DNA of 64,000 bases from Vibrio owensii CAIM 1854 = LMG 25443 (lineage in GTDB: Bacteria; Pseudomonadota; Gammaproteobacteria; Enterobacterales; Vibrionaceae). Below, one piece after another: positions 1-9,121 of the stretch (position 1 is its first letter; each line of letters opens with the position of its first letter). The notes beneath the pieces are model-generated. The model saw only the letters and a program-made list of their open reading frames with translations. It had not been told where the DNA came from and did not search any database. The position numbers and the translations under genes are program-made. The stretch spans positions 58,622-122,621 of the forward strand of contig NZ_JPRD01000013.1 in the NCBI RefSeq assembly GCF_000817815.1, written 5' to 3'.

Positions 1-2652
1 CAACTGCCTAATGGGATGAAATACCACATTTATCCAACCCAAGATGAAGAAGTCTCGGTACGTTTGATGATGAACGTTGGCTCCTTCCAAGAAGACGCGA
101 CTCAAAAAGGCTACGCGCATTTTATTGAGCACATGGCCTTCAACGGCAGCACTCACTTTTCTGGCAATGATGTTGTAAAGCTGTTTGAAGCATCAGGCGG
201 CAGCTTTGGGGCAGATATTAATGCCACGACGACTTATCAACAGACGACTTACAAGCTTGATCTTGCTAATCCGAGTAAACTGGATGATGCGCTAACGTGG
301 ATGCGTGATATCAGTGATGGCATCGAGTTCGACCCAACGCAGGTAGAAAAAGAGAAAGGGGTGATTTTAGGAGAGTGGCGTCGTGCGCGGCCTGATGATA
401 AATCCCTATCTTTTAACGCGTACCAAGCTTCTATTGAAGGCACGCCTTATGCGGAGCACGATCCGATTGGCACGCGTAGCTCAATAGAGAGCACGACATC
501 GCCAGCGCTAAAAGCGTTCTATGACAAGTGGTATCAGCCGCAATACGCAGAGTTAATTGTCACAGGTAATGTTGATGTCGAATCCATCTCAAAGATCATT
601 GAGAACAAATTTTCTAATTGGGAAAGCATTTCTAATGCGGCAGTAGAAAAGCGTCGTGATATTCGAGTGAATAACGCTAATCGCATTTTACCAAGCAGTA
701 AGATGGAATCACCGAGCCTGCATTTGGTCATCGATCGGGATTCTGTTACTCGACAAACCATGCAGCAACAACACAAAGCTTGGCAAGATGAGTTGAGTGC
801 TCAGTTGATCCAACAACGCTTACTGACGGTGTTGAATGATGCGGCGGAATCGTTCCAATACGCTTATGCGCAACCTTATTCTTCCAACTATCATCGCATG
901 ATGTCGGCAGGGGTGTCTTTTGCTCCTGAGCGCCGTGACAACATCCAACAAATCTTCTTGAATACTCTGACCTCGCTGCGTGATTACGGTGTGACTCAAG
1001 AGGAACTGGATGGCGTGATGTCGGGTTGGTATGGCGAACTGTCTAACCTAGATGCTGATTGGGCGAAGCGAAAGCCTGCTGGTTATGCAGAAGCGCGAGT
1101 GTATCAATTGGAGCGAGATTCAGTATCACAATCCAAACAAGGGTATGAGCAAAGCTTAGCCACCTTTGTCGCTGCCAATGACCTTAACCACGCGAACAAC
1201 GAGTTAGAAGCCCTGTTATCGGAACCGGCGAATTTTGTGGTGGGATTAGGTAGAACGGAAAACAAAGAACAGTTCGCAGGTGAGTTTGCGTTGTTAGGCG
1301 CAGCTTACGCACAAGCCGGTGAAAAGCCGCTTGAGATGTACGCGAAAACCGATGGTTTTATTCAGCCAACTAAAGAAGGTGACATCACCGCCGTTCGAGA
1401 AGAGAAAGGCGGTTTCCAAGTTTACTCACTCTCAAATGGCATCGAAGTTTGGTTCCAGAAAGATGAGAAAGCGGCGAACCGAGCCTACATTTACTTGGCT
1501 AGCCAAGGTGGTAAGGCTGCACTTGATAAATCACTCTATCCTGCGTTTGAAGTGGCGACCATGGCAGCGGCACGCAGTGGGTTGGGGGATTTCTCAGGTT
1601 CTGAACTCGACAGCTACTTGCGCAAAAACGACATTTCACTCTTCCCAATCCTTGGGCCGACGAATCACGGCATTGAGGTCATCACACCCAAAGCACATTT
1701 AGCCAGTGCCATGAATGGTCTGTATAACGTGGCGACGGAAATCAAAGTCGATGAGCGTCAACTCGAAGCGGTAAAACGTGAATACGTTCAGCAGCGACGT
1801 GCTTTCTTTGAATCACCAATGGGCCAGTGGATTAAAGCCGCAAATGAAAACGCATACTTGCCGAACAGTCGCCATCGCCTTTTGTCCATCAATGGCGCAG
1901 AGAACGTCACACCGGATCAAGTGTTTGCGATGCATGAAGCCTTGTTCAAGCATAACTACGGTTACAAAATGATCATCGTAGCCGATGTCGAGCCTGAGCA
2001 GATCACACCGTTGCTGCGTAAGTATGTTGCATCGATTGATCTAAAACCGGCCACGCCTGTGGATTACCATATTGAGTTTGATCCCAATGCGAAAAGTCGT
2101 TTGGTCATGGCCGCAGGTAACGAGCCATCTTCGCTGTATTTGCTGCGTTTAACCAATGAGCGTGAGTCACCTAGAATGGCGCGTGATACGGTGGTTGAAG
2201 ACATGCTGCAACGCATCGCTGCTGCACGTGTTACTGCACAATTACGTGAAGAAGCAAGCTTGGATTACAGCCCTGGTATCTACCCAATTACACAAGATAG
2301 AGAACAAGTATCGGATTGGTTCTTTGAATCACAAATCGATCCAAAAGACGTCGACAAGATGGACGCTCAGCTGGATAAAATCTTTGATGGTTTAGCGAAA
2401 AACATCACGCAAAAAGAAGTCGATACGGCTGCCAAGCAACTTGCTGTTTCTATGAAAGACATGGATGACAATCCGGGACAACGCAGTTGGTCATACACTC
2501 GCTACTTAGTGCATGATTACGGGCTTGATGTCTTGCTGGATGTTGATAAAGCAGCGCAAAGCGTCACGTTAGAAGAGGTGAGGGCGAAAGCGAAACAGGC
2601 CTTTGGTAGCAAAGCCAAACGTACCACCATCATTTTAAATCCCCAACAATAA
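1..2652 (+). CDS. M16 (insulinase/pitrilysin) family zinc metallopeptidase, 5' truncated by the window
   Basis: The reading frame is open from base 1 (Q-L-P-N-G-M-K-Y), which is how the first strand of an M16 domain begins, so the true start and any signal peptide lie upstream; the ATG at 16 is internal. The inverted zinc motif HFIEH is at residues 35-39 counted from that ATG, and the third-ligand region (EKEKGVILGEW) follows about 75 residues later. A second, non-catalytic M16 half starts near residue 480 (GFQVYSLSNGIEVWF), giving the usual two-domain clam-shell that degrades unfolded peptides. The visible part is about 880 residues, close to full size for the roughly 900-950 residue periplasmic members. 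It ends at a strong terminator and seems to be the last gene of its transcript. Family call is firm; substrate unknown. Confidence 0.95.
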   Translation, partial: QLPNGMKYHIYPTQDEEVSVRLMMNVGSFQEDATQKGYAHFIEHMAFNGSTHFSGNDVVKLFEASGGSFGADINATTTYQQTTYKLDLANPSKLDDALTWMRDISDGIEFDPTQVEKEKGVILGEWRRARPDDKSLSFNAYQASIEGTPYAEHDPIGTRSSIESTTSPALKAFYDKWYQPQYAELIVTGNVDVESISKIIENKFSNWESISNAAVEKRRDIRVNNANRILPSSKMESPSLHLVIDRDSVTRQTMQQQHKAWQDELSAQLIQQRLLTVLNDAAESFQYAYAQPYSSNYHRMMSAGVSFAPERRDNIQQIFLNTLTSLRDYGVTQEELDGVMSGWYGELSNLDADWAKRKPAGYAEARVYQLERDSVSQSKQGYEQSLATFVAANDLNHANNELEALLSEPANFVVGLGRTENKEQFAGEFALLGAAYAQAGEKPLEMYAKTDGFIQPTKEGDITAVREEKGGFQVYSLSNGIEVWFQKDEKAANRAYIYLASQGGKAALDKSLYPAFEVATMAAARSGLGDFSGSELDSYLRKNDISLFPILGPTNHGIEVITPKAHLASAMNGLYNVATEIKVDERQLEAVKREYVQQRRAFFESPMGQWIKAANENAYLPNSRHRLLSINGAENVTPDQVFAMHEALFKHNYGYKMIIVADVEPEQITPLLRKYVASIDLKPATPVDYHIEFDPNAKSRLVMAAGNEPSSLYLLRLTNERESPRMARDTVVEDMLQRIAAARVTAQLREEASLDYSPGIYPITQDREQVSDWFFESQIDPKDVDKMDAQLDKIFDGLAKNITQKEVDTAAKQLAVSMKDMDDNPGQRSWSYTRYLVHDYGLDVLLDVDKAAQSVTLEEVRAKAKQAFGSKAKRTTIILNPQQ

Positions 2653-2662
2653 TCATCAAAAA

Positions 2663-2692
2663 GGGCGACATTCGTGTCGCCCATTGTTTTTG
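2663..2692 (+). terminator. Intrinsic terminator after the M16 peptidase
   Basis: Perfect 8-bp stem GGGCGACA/TGTCGCCC with a TTCG tetraloop, followed by a T-rich tract. Confidence 0.85.
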
Positions 2693-2720
2693 CGCGGTAA
2701 GGTAAACTCGATTACCCGTT

Positions 2721-3047
2721 TTAACCGCACTGGCAAGGCGTAGTTTCGCCTGTCTTTATTTGTTGCTTGTAAGCTTTAACGGCTTCTTTTCTTGCTGCAT
2801 CAAGATCAGGGCGACGCACCACGACTTTCATCCCCGACTTAGGTTTTACCTTGCAAGCGTAACGAGGCTCACCGTCCACTTCCACTTTGCATACATGACA
2901 GCAACCGTGTTTACGTTTGTTCTTCAAACAAGGTGCGGCGATATTCACTTTGACCTTGCGTGCCACCTCAACCAGGTTTTGGTCGTCAGGTGAAAGGGTG
3001 ATTTGGTGGTGATCAATCTCGATGATTGCAGGTTTAAAGGTAAACAT
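2721..3047 (-). CDS. Small 2Fe-2S ferredoxin-like protein
   Basis: 108 residues. A beta-grasp-like N-terminus (about 1-35) precedes a cysteine cluster: C40, C49/C50, C53 and C65, with a further CQC at the C-terminus. This resembles the 2Fe-2S ferredoxin family, but the first spacing is longer than the classical C-x4-C-x2-C and the last cysteine is much nearer. The remainder is very basic. It is probably a small electron-transfer or Fe-S protein; the partner is unknown. It is convergent with the M16 gene and divergent from the Spy-like gene, so it seems to be a single-gene unit. Family call moderate, function not established. Confidence 0.7.
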   Translation of the reverse strand: MFTFKPAIIEIDHHQITLSPDDQNLVEVARKVKVNIAAPCLKNKRKHGCCHVCKVEVDGEPRYACKVKPKSGMKVVVRRPDLDAARKEAVKAYKQQIKTGETTPCQCG

Positions 3048-3252
3048 AAGCTCTTAAATTAGGGTTAAACAACGACTAAGACGACGGACAAAAGAAAAAG
3101 ACGAAGGAAATTGGAAATTATTTGTCGTTTTTGTCATATCAGTCTTTGCTTATTTTGTGACGGAAAGTCTCATATTTGTCAGGTACAGGAAACCATGTGG
3201 TATCGATTGAGTCTCACCTAACTCCAAACTGAAGTTAATGAAGGTTCCCCCA

Positions 3253-3684
3253 ATGAAACGCTACCTATTGTCGACGATTCTACTACTAAGCAGCGCAAAT
3301 GTATTTGCAGAAGCAGCACCAACTCAACCTGCAGCGCCAAAACCATTCGGTTTAGAGAGCATTACGGCTGATCAACAAGCGAAGATTGAAGAAATTCAAA
3401 TCAATTTAAGCAGCAAACTAGCGGGTCAGCAGGATCCTAAAGCAGTACAAGAAAGTGCGAAGCAGTTCGAGAAGTTAGTGAAAGCGTCTTCTTTTGATGA
3501 AGCAAAAGCCAAGCAACTTATCCAACAAGCGCATGCAAAACAGCTGGACACGCAGTTGGCTCAACTTAAAGCACAGCACGACATCTACAATGTTCTAACT
3601 GCAGAGCAAAAGTCGACGCTAGAGAAGCGTCAACAAGAGCAGCTTAAAAAGTTAGAAGCGATGAAGCAGCAACAAGCGCAGTAA
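3253..3684 (+). CDS. Spy/CpxP-family periplasmic protein
   Basis: The chosen start (ATG 3253, 143 residues) has an AAGG-type ribosome site at 3241-3244 and gives a clean signal peptide (MKRYLLSTILLLSSANVFA); an in-frame ATG at 3238 lacks these. The mature protein is helical, rich in Q, K and A, and carries two LTxxQ-like motifs typical of the Spy/CpxP family: ITADQQAKIEEI near residue 35 and LTAEQKSTLEKR near residue 115. Family members are small cradle-shaped periplasmic chaperones linked to Cpx/Bae envelope stress. No clear CpxR box was found in the 200 bases upstream. A terminator follows at 3718. Confidence 0.75.
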   Translation: MKRYLLSTILLLSSANVFAEAAPTQPAAPKPFGLESITADQQAKIEEIQINLSSKLAGQQDPKAVQESAKQFEKLVKASSFDEAKAKQLIQQAHAKQLDTQLAQLKAQHDIYNVLTAEQKSTLEKRQQEQLKKLEAMKQQQAQ

Positions 3685-3717
3685 TCGAAACCACTTTTTA
3701 CTCCCTATAGAATGTTC

Positions 3718-3742
3718 AAGGCCCTTTAGCAGAGGGCCTTTA
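3718..3742 (+). terminator. Intrinsic terminator after the Spy-like gene
   Basis: Stem AAGGCCCT/AGGGCCTT followed by a short T-rich segment; it could serve both strands, since the next gene is convergent. Confidence 0.75.
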
Positions 3743-3791
3743 TCGTTTATATTATTACGAGTAAATCAGGTTTAACTGACGTTAGTAACGA

Positions 3792-4178
3792 TTAATCGTT
3801 CTTCTCTTTACCGTAAACGCGTACGCCCGCTTTAGAGCCTTCTGAGTTACCGTACACTTCGATGTTTTTCACACAGCGACGGTAACCGAAGTAACGCCAG
3901 TCCGTCATCTTGTCTTTCTTTAGATCACGGTGGAAGCGAATGGTTTTCTCGTCACCGTTTTGGAATCGCACAACGACCTTTCTTAGTTCTAGGTCTTTCT
4001 CTGCTTTCACTTTGATCGCATTGGTGTTGCGGCAAATCACCATTGGGATTTTTGCAGCTAGGTTACCGTGCTCAAGCAAGATAGTACGACCTAAAGTGAA
4101 TTTATCGTCTGCGTGTGCAGGAGCGATAAGTGTTGTTGCAGCCAATGCTGCCGTGATAATAGCGGTATAAATTCTCAT
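3792..4178 (-). CDS. DUF2541 (YaaI-like) secreted protein
   Basis: 128 residues with a signal peptide (residues 1-23, ending APAHA). The mature part matches the pattern of E. coli YaaI: an LGRTIL start, a conserved internal cysteine (VICR), then a C-terminal DWRYFGYRRCVKNIEV segment with the second cysteine, probably one disulfide. Small beta-rich periplasmic protein of unknown function. It is a single gene, convergent with the Spy-like gene. Confidence 0.75.
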   Translation of the reverse strand: MRIYTAIITAALAATTLIAPAHADDKFTLGRTILLEHGNLAAKIPMVICRNTNAIKVKAEKDLELRKVVVRFQNGDEKTIRFHRDLKKDKMTDWRYFGYRRCVKNIEVYGNSEGSKAGVRVYGKEKND

Positions 4179-4400
4179 TTAAAAAATCACCAAAACACAG
4201 GAGCGCGAATCATAGTCGAGAGGAATGAAAAACAGCTAGCAATATTTTCTGATGTGGATGAAGTTTCACAATTCGCTGACTTTAGGCGAAGAAAGCATCA
4301 GTTGTATTAGGGAAGGGGCTAATTTTCCTCGCAACTTAGTCGGATCAAAAAAGGACCTGTTTTAAAGAGCACCAATTTGTGCCCTTCCATTTTGCTGCAA

Positions 4401-4819
4401 TTACACGCTTTTGCGAGCTTGTGACTTATCCGTTTTATTGGTTTCAGTGGACTTCTCTTTCAGCGTCACCACTTCTTTTTCTGGTAGCTCTGCGGCCTCT
4501 CCAAAGAACTTGCCGCCTGCTTCAATACTCAGGTTGTTACTCCAAATTTTGCCACTGACACGGCCTTTTGCTAGCACTTGGATGTGTTCAGCATGGCAGT
4601 TACCATCAAGCAGGCCATTGACGATCAGTTGTTTCGCGTAGATGTCGCCTTTAACACGGCCACTCTCTGCGACGACCAATGTGCCTTCGACGTGCAATTG
4701 GCCTTCGATGATGCCATCAACCTGACTTTGAGTTCTCCGCTAACAGAACAGCCTTTGGCGATGAGAGTTGAAGCTGATGAGCCACTCGTTGTTCCACGGT
4801 TTTGATTAAAGATTCCCAT
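4401..4819 (-). pseudogene. Bactofilin, reading frame disrupted by a small deletion
   Basis: The N-terminus (ATG 4819, MGIFNQNRGTT...LIAKGCSVSGELK) is a typical bactofilin start, but its frame goes astray at about 4728. The rest of the bactofilin beta-helix (SQVDGIIEGQLHVEGT...GGKFFGEA) continues in a second frame down to 4401. Compared with the usual G-x-L-x-x-x-S-x-x-x-(I/V)-D-G spacing, about four residues are missing at the junction as well as one base, so a roughly 13-bp deletion fits better than a single-base slip. Bactofilins polymerise without nucleotides and position wall enzymes; here the gene directly follows, and overlaps, an M23 peptidase gene, a common pairing. It could be a sequencing error, a strain mutation or, least likely, a recoded gene. 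The identity is firm; the broken state depends on read accuracy. Confidence 0.8.
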
Positions 4820-5676
4820 CGTATTCTTCGCTCCTTGGTAAAGATGTCTTCAAAATTATTGAGGTTCCAATCCACGAATGGCCTTGGGTTTACGGCTCTT
4901 CCAATAAATCTCACTTCATAATGAAGGTGAGGACCAGAAGAGAGCCCGGTGTTACCAGAAATGGCGATGAGCTGGCCTTTTTTGACGAACTCACCGGTTT
5001 TGACTTTGAACTCTTTCAAGTGGGCATAAGCGCTCGAAAAGCCAAAGGAATGCTGTATATGCAGTAAGTTTCCATACCCTTTGCTACTTCGGCGTGTGGT
5101 TTCTATTACGCCATCAGCTGAGGCATACACTTTGGTGCCAGTGTTAACCGCGAAATCTAGCCCACGGTGCATTTTTGTTTTTTTGGTAACCGGATGAATG
5201 CGCTTGCCAAACCCCGATGAAAGCCGTGCTTTACCGACTGGAGAGCCGTTAGGGATCTGGTTGAGCATCACCATTCGAACATTAGACGTGATAGCGGCAG
5301 TATCAAAGCGCGCATCCAAACTCTCAGTGTTGGATTCGTTGGCGACACCGAGCACTTTCTCCAATTCGCCTAAACGCTCCGAGACCAATTGAACGCGCTC
5401 TTCTCGCTCTGAGAGGTCATTCTCAAGCTCTGATTTCAAAGCCTTTAGCTCACTTAACTCCTGACCCATACTGCGCGATTGCTCGGTTAACTTTGCTTGC
5501 TCAAGTACGGCGTTATCGACCTGAGAATAGAGATGATTGATCAAGATAGCGGTTGCGGTTAATCCCAAAAGAAATGCCACCAAGCCCGTTTTAAAGTTGC
5601 GCTGCATGGCTTTGCTGAAGTACCAATGCTTAGAGCCATTGATGTTGGAAATAGAGATAGTCAGCTGATCTTTCAT
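4717..5676 (-). CDS. M23 (LytM-type) peptidoglycan endopeptidase, inner-membrane anchored
   Basis: 319 residues. One membrane segment (about 28-48) is followed by a periplasmic coiled coil (about 55-115) and a LytM domain with the zinc motifs HRGLDFA and HLHYEV. This is the layout of envelope M23 enzymes that cut peptide cross-links, or activate other hydrolases. The C-terminus overlaps the start of the bactofilin gene by about 100 bases. The final residues (ENSKSG) lie within the disrupted segment there, so the native C-terminus may differ. The bactofilin neighbour suggests a localised wall-remodelling role. Confidence 0.9.
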   Translation of the reverse strand: MKDQLTISISNINGSKHWYFSKAMQRNFKTGLVAFLLGLTATAILINHLYSQVDNAVLEQAKLTEQSRSMGQELSELKALKSELENDLSEREERVQLVSERLGELEKVLGVANESNTESLDARFDTAAITSNVRMVMLNQIPNGSPVGKARLSSGFGKRIHPVTKKTKMHRGLDFAVNTGTKVYASADGVIETTRRSSKGYGNLLHIQHSFGFSSAYAHLKEFKVKTGEFVKKGQLIAISGNTGLSSGPHLHYEVRFIGRAVNPRPFVDWNLNNFEDIFTKERRIRWESLIKTVEQRVAHQLQLSSPKAVLLAENSKSG

Positions 5677-6121
5677 GGTGATTAATGGCGCGATAGACGT
5701 TCAACATTCGTTATTGATAGCTCTGACTTTAAGTAAAAGTACGACCGTCTTCTAGAGGAGGAATCGACGAAAATGTCAGGTCGTGAGCTGTTTTCAGACA
5801 ATAGAGAAAAATCGGTAATTGGATTTAATATTGCGTGGATTTTGGCCGATAGGGTATAGCATTTATGAAATTTTATTGAGTAACTTGCTAATAGTGCGGT
5901 CGCGCAATTTAACCAACTTCACGGTTCATCTTATAAATGTTGGATATCTTAAGAAATTGGCATTCAGCAAATAGATAACTCTGTTAGGCCGTTTATCATG
6001 GCATTGCAGATGAATAAATGCCGAAAATTGTCATCCTTCCCAAGCATTTATTCGGGGCTTAATGCTCACTCAAACCAATCTGTTGGTTTGAGGAAATAAA
6101 ACTAAGACAACGGAGTTGGTC
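5677..6121. other. Intergenic region, 445 bases
   Basis: Divergent promoter region between the M23 gene and the gene at 6122. AT-rich, with no coding-like short frame. The only clear structure is the 20-base hairpin at 6071-6090. Confidence 0.6.
6071..6090 (+). promoter_or_regulatory. Perfect hairpin/palindrome upstream of the 6122 gene
   Basis: CAAACCAA-TCTG-TTGGTTTG, an 8-bp perfect inverted repeat with a 4-base loop, 31 bases before the GTG start. It has no T tract, so an operator or leader hairpin is more likely than a terminator. Confidence 0.5.
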
Positions 6122-7855
6122 GTGAAAAAACTATTATTAGCTACTGCAGTGGTCGCAGCAGCAGGCGGTGCCGCGTATGTGTACCAAAATAACCTTGCCC
6201 AAGGTGAATCTTCAACCTCGCTACTTTCCCAAGTTCCAGCGGATACCTTGTTGATTACCTACCAAACGGAACCTTTTAATCACTACGAGTACATGAACGC
6301 ATTCGGTACGTCGCAGCAACCACCAATGGGAGAACTGTTCGCAGAAGAAGATCTGACTCCTGGTTTAGAGTTTGCGGTTAACTTCTTGGATGCGTACATG
6401 GCTGCGGCGTCTTCTCCTGAGAGCTTGAAAGCCTTCTTAGGTACGGGCGATATGGTGAGCCCAATTATGTACACCCTAGGCCTTGTTCCTGTTTACAAGG
6501 TACAGCTAGAGAACCCTGCAGCGCTTTGGAAAACCTTGGATGAGCAAGAGCAACTTGCTGGCATCCAGCATGAGCTTGTGAAGCTAGATACGGTTGAGTT
6601 CCGCCGCTACGAGCTGACGGATTCGCAAGACCCACAATTGGGTATTGGTCTGGCGGTGGCAGTGGTTAACAACGTCCTGACCGTAACTTTCGACATTCCT
6701 GAACTTGGTGTTGAGAATCCACTTAAACTGGCTTTTGGTCTTGAATCTCCGAAGAGCAGCATCGTTGATTCTGGCCGTCTTGAAGCGGTACAAACTAAAT
6801 ACGGTGCGAGCAACAACTCATTCGGTATTTTCGACATCCGCGAAATCATTAAAGGTCTAACGACACTTGATGGCAACAGAATGGCGCGCCAACTGAAGAT
6901 GGCAGACTCTGACCCAACGCTAGAGCAACTGCGTTCTCCTGCGTGTCACACTGAGTTCACTCAAATCGTTGAAAACTGGCCGCAAATGGTCGCGTTTGCC
7001 GAGTACAGTGCGGGTGACGATAAAGCTCGCATCAACGGCGGCTTTGTTGTTGAATCGAAAAACCAAGTGATTCTTGAAGCATTGCAATCAGTGCGCGGTG
7101 TCTTAGCGGAATCAAATGGTGAGCAGAGCATGTTTAGCGTGGCATTAGGTCTAGACGTGGCAACGTTGGCACCTGCGATTGGTAAGATCTGGACAGATTT
7201 AACGACCCCTGAGTACCAGTGTTCAATCCTAGCGCAGGCGCAAAATGACATGCGTGGTCAAAACCCAGCTCCGGCGATCAGCATGGGCGCGGGTATGGCA
7301 AATGGCCTGAAAGGTTTGAGCATGGAAATGTTCGGTCTTGATGTGAACATGAATGGCCAATACGGACCTGAGCTAGGTCAGCTGGATGCGATCTTCTCTA
7401 TCTCAGCGGACGATCCAAACATGCTGCTGCAAACGGCACAAATGTTCATGCCTGAGCTGGCACAGATTCAAATCCAACCGGATAACCAACCAGTGAACAT
7501 CGGTGGTCTGCTTGAACCATACGCGGGTAAACCAATGGATGTATTTGCTCGTCTAAACGGCAGCCACCTAACGCTTTACAGTGGTGAGGCAGCAGCGGCA
7601 GCAAGTGAGAAAGTCATGGCTCAACCGCTAACGGCCAATGGTCTATTGAGCTTCACTATGGACTCAGACCGCGTGCTGGAAGTAATTGAAACAGCGTCAG
7701 AAGTGTCTGGCGAGCCAGTACCGGAAGACGTGAAGATGAGCCTACAAGGTGAGCTTATCGGTGGTATGGCTTTGGACGTAACCAAAGATGGCATTGTGTT
7801 TGACTTCGACTACACAAGCTCAACCAAACCACAAGTGACGGTAGCGCAGCAATAA
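6122..7855 (+). CDS. Uncharacterised exported or membrane-anchored protein, 577 residues
   Basis: The GTG start at 6122 is preceded by GGAG with a 6-base gap; a TTG at 6116 is also in frame but lies on the ribosome site. The N-terminus (VKKLLLATAVVAAAGGAAYVYQ) is a signal sequence or uncleaved anchor, so the bulk is periplasmic or outside. The mature part is acidic, with no further membrane segment, and has repeated beta-alpha elements (for example GLEFAVNFLD, GIGLAVAVVNN, GIFDIREI). I do not recognise a family and see no catalytic motif. Two cysteines (ACHTEF and YQCSIL) may pair. It is monocistronic, with a terminator at 7900. Confidence 0.75.
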   Translation: MKKLLLATAVVAAAGGAAYVYQNNLAQGESSTSLLSQVPADTLLITYQTEPFNHYEYMNAFGTSQQPPMGELFAEEDLTPGLEFAVNFLDAYMAAASSPESLKAFLGTGDMVSPIMYTLGLVPVYKVQLENPAALWKTLDEQEQLAGIQHELVKLDTVEFRRYELTDSQDPQLGIGLAVAVVNNVLTVTFDIPELGVENPLKLAFGLESPKSSIVDSGRLEAVQTKYGASNNSFGIFDIREIIKGLTTLDGNRMARQLKMADSDPTLEQLRSPACHTEFTQIVENWPQMVAFAEYSAGDDKARINGGFVVESKNQVILEALQSVRGVLAESNGEQSMFSVALGLDVATLAPAIGKIWTDLTTPEYQCSILAQAQNDMRGQNPAPAISMGAGMANGLKGLSMEMFGLDVNMNGQYGPELGQLDAIFSISADDPNMLLQTAQMFMPELAQIQIQPDNQPVNIGGLLEPYAGKPMDVFARLNGSHLTLYSGEAAAAASEKVMAQPLTANGLLSFTMDSDRVLEVIETASEVSGEPVPEDVKMSLQGELIGGMALDVTKDGIVFDFDYTSSTKPQVTVAQQ

Positions 7856-7899
7856 GCGTGATTCACCGGCTTCAATCTCGAAGCATTTCTTCATAATCA

Positions 7900-7926
7900 A
7901 AAGGCGACCTCGGTGTCGCCTTTTTT
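7900..7926 (+). terminator. Intrinsic terminator
   Basis: Stem AAGGCGAC/GTCGCCTT with a short loop and six T residues. Confidence 0.85.
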
Positions 7927-8051
7927 GTTTTTCTTGCGACAGCCCTTCAATTCCTTCTCTTTCATCCAAAAGTGGCCACCAAATAAGATCGATAAAAATC
8001 AGTGGTATGGATCTTTTCTTCTTATCAATGATCAAATGTATCTTTACTAAA

Positions 8052-8066
8052 ACTGTACGGTACAGT
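8052..8066 (+). promoter_or_regulatory. Candidate TetR-family operator ahead of the efflux operon
   Basis: ACTGTAC-G-GTACAGT is a perfect 15-bp palindrome, 36 bases before the first efflux gene. Thirteen of 15 bases match the element in front of the TetR gene (11384-11398), which points to one regulator controlling both. Confidence 0.7.
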
Positions 8067-8101
8067 ACGGTTTGTGAGAATCATTAAGTTGGGTTTCAAA
8101 A

Positions 8102-9116
8102 ATGAAGAAGAAAGTCATTGCGTTGTCGCTTGTTATTGGTTCGTTAGTCGCTGCAGGTTGTGCGTTATACCAACCGAATACGGTGACCACTGATAACGCT
8201 TATGTTCACTCGGATGTGACGGCGATTTCTCCGGAAGTTGGTGGGCAGGTAAGCCAACTTTTTGTCGAAGATAACCAGTGGGTCAGCAAAGGTGCACCGC
8301 TATTTTCGATTGATGATGAAGATTTCATTGCCAACCAAGAAATCGCGAAGTCGGCACTAGATGTTGCAAAAGCTGCGCTGACCGCAAACCAAACCAAAAC
8401 CGAAATGCAGTTGGTAAAGATTGAGCAGGCGAAGCAGGGCATTCACAGTGCAAGTGCCAACGCGGAACATCAAGCGGCGGAGTTCAAACGTCTTTCACGC
8501 TTGGTACAAAAGCAGTCGGTGAGTAAGAACCAATTTGAAGCGCAAAGAACGCGTTCTATTGAAGCGAGCAGCAATCTTGAAACTAGCCAAGCTAGCGCTA
8601 GCCGCTGAACAGAAACAGCTTGATGCACTAGTAACAGAAAAGATGCAGCTAACCGCGCAACGCAAACAAGCCGAAGCGAACCTGAGACTGGTAAATATCG
8701 CCCTTGAGCGAACCATCGTTCGAGCGCCTTTTGATGGTTATGTGGCAGACAGACAAGTGCAAGTAGGTAAGTTTGTTCAACCGGGCATGGGTTTGATTGT
8801 GATGGTGCCGGATTACGTTTGGATTGAGGCAAACTTCAAAGAGACTCAACTAGAGAACGTCGCACAAGGGCAAGATGTAGAAGTGGTGTTAGACATGTTC
8901 CCTGATCATCCGTTGCATGGTCGTGTATCTTCTATTACCCCTGCAACAGATGCGCAGTTTAGTTTGTTACCACCGCAAAATGCGACCGGTAATTTTGTGA
9001 AAGTAGTACAGCGTGTGCCAGTGCGTATTGAGTTGGATATCCCACAAGAGCTGAAACAGCGCATCTACCCTGGCTTGTCGGCTGAAGTATCGATTGAGAC
9101 CGCAACGCAAGGTTAA
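8102..9116 (+). pseudogene. HlyD/EmrA-type membrane fusion protein, frame disrupted
   Basis: The first part (8102-8608) has an N-terminal anchor or lipoprotein-like signal (LVAAGC), the family hallmark TDNAYVHSDVTAISPEV, and a lipoyl half with a coiled coil. Its frame ends at a TGA at 8606. The coiled coil continues in another frame from about 8598 (LAAEQKQLDAL), followed by the second lipoyl half (RAPFDGYVADRQVQVGKFV) and the beta-barrel, ending at 9116. The break lies in a GCTAGC-GCTAGC direct repeat (8591-8602), consistent with a one-base slip. Joined, it would be about 338 residues, a normal size. The protein would bridge the inner-membrane pump encoded at 9122 to an outer-membrane channel. 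Either an assembly error or a recent inactivation. Confidence 0.85.
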
Positions 9117-9121
9117 TCGCC

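Noticed and set aside
249..443. Minus-strand frames inside the M16 gene, and similar antisense frames throughout
   Set aside because: They lie opposite well-supported genes, have no ribosome sites and read as composition shadows.
4625..4819. A separate 64-residue gene at the bactofilin start
   Set aside because: Its first 31 residues are the bactofilin N-terminus and the rest is frame-shifted bactofilin sequence, so it is part of the disrupted gene.
8470..8849. Three overlapping minus-strand frames opposite the membrane-fusion gene
   Set aside because: No start signals or family resemblance; antisense shadows of a coding region.
8535..9116. An independent gene for the second half of the membrane-fusion protein
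   Set aside because: Its first residues are out-of-frame sequence of the first half; the family-like part starts only at about 8598, so it is the continuation of the 8102 gene.
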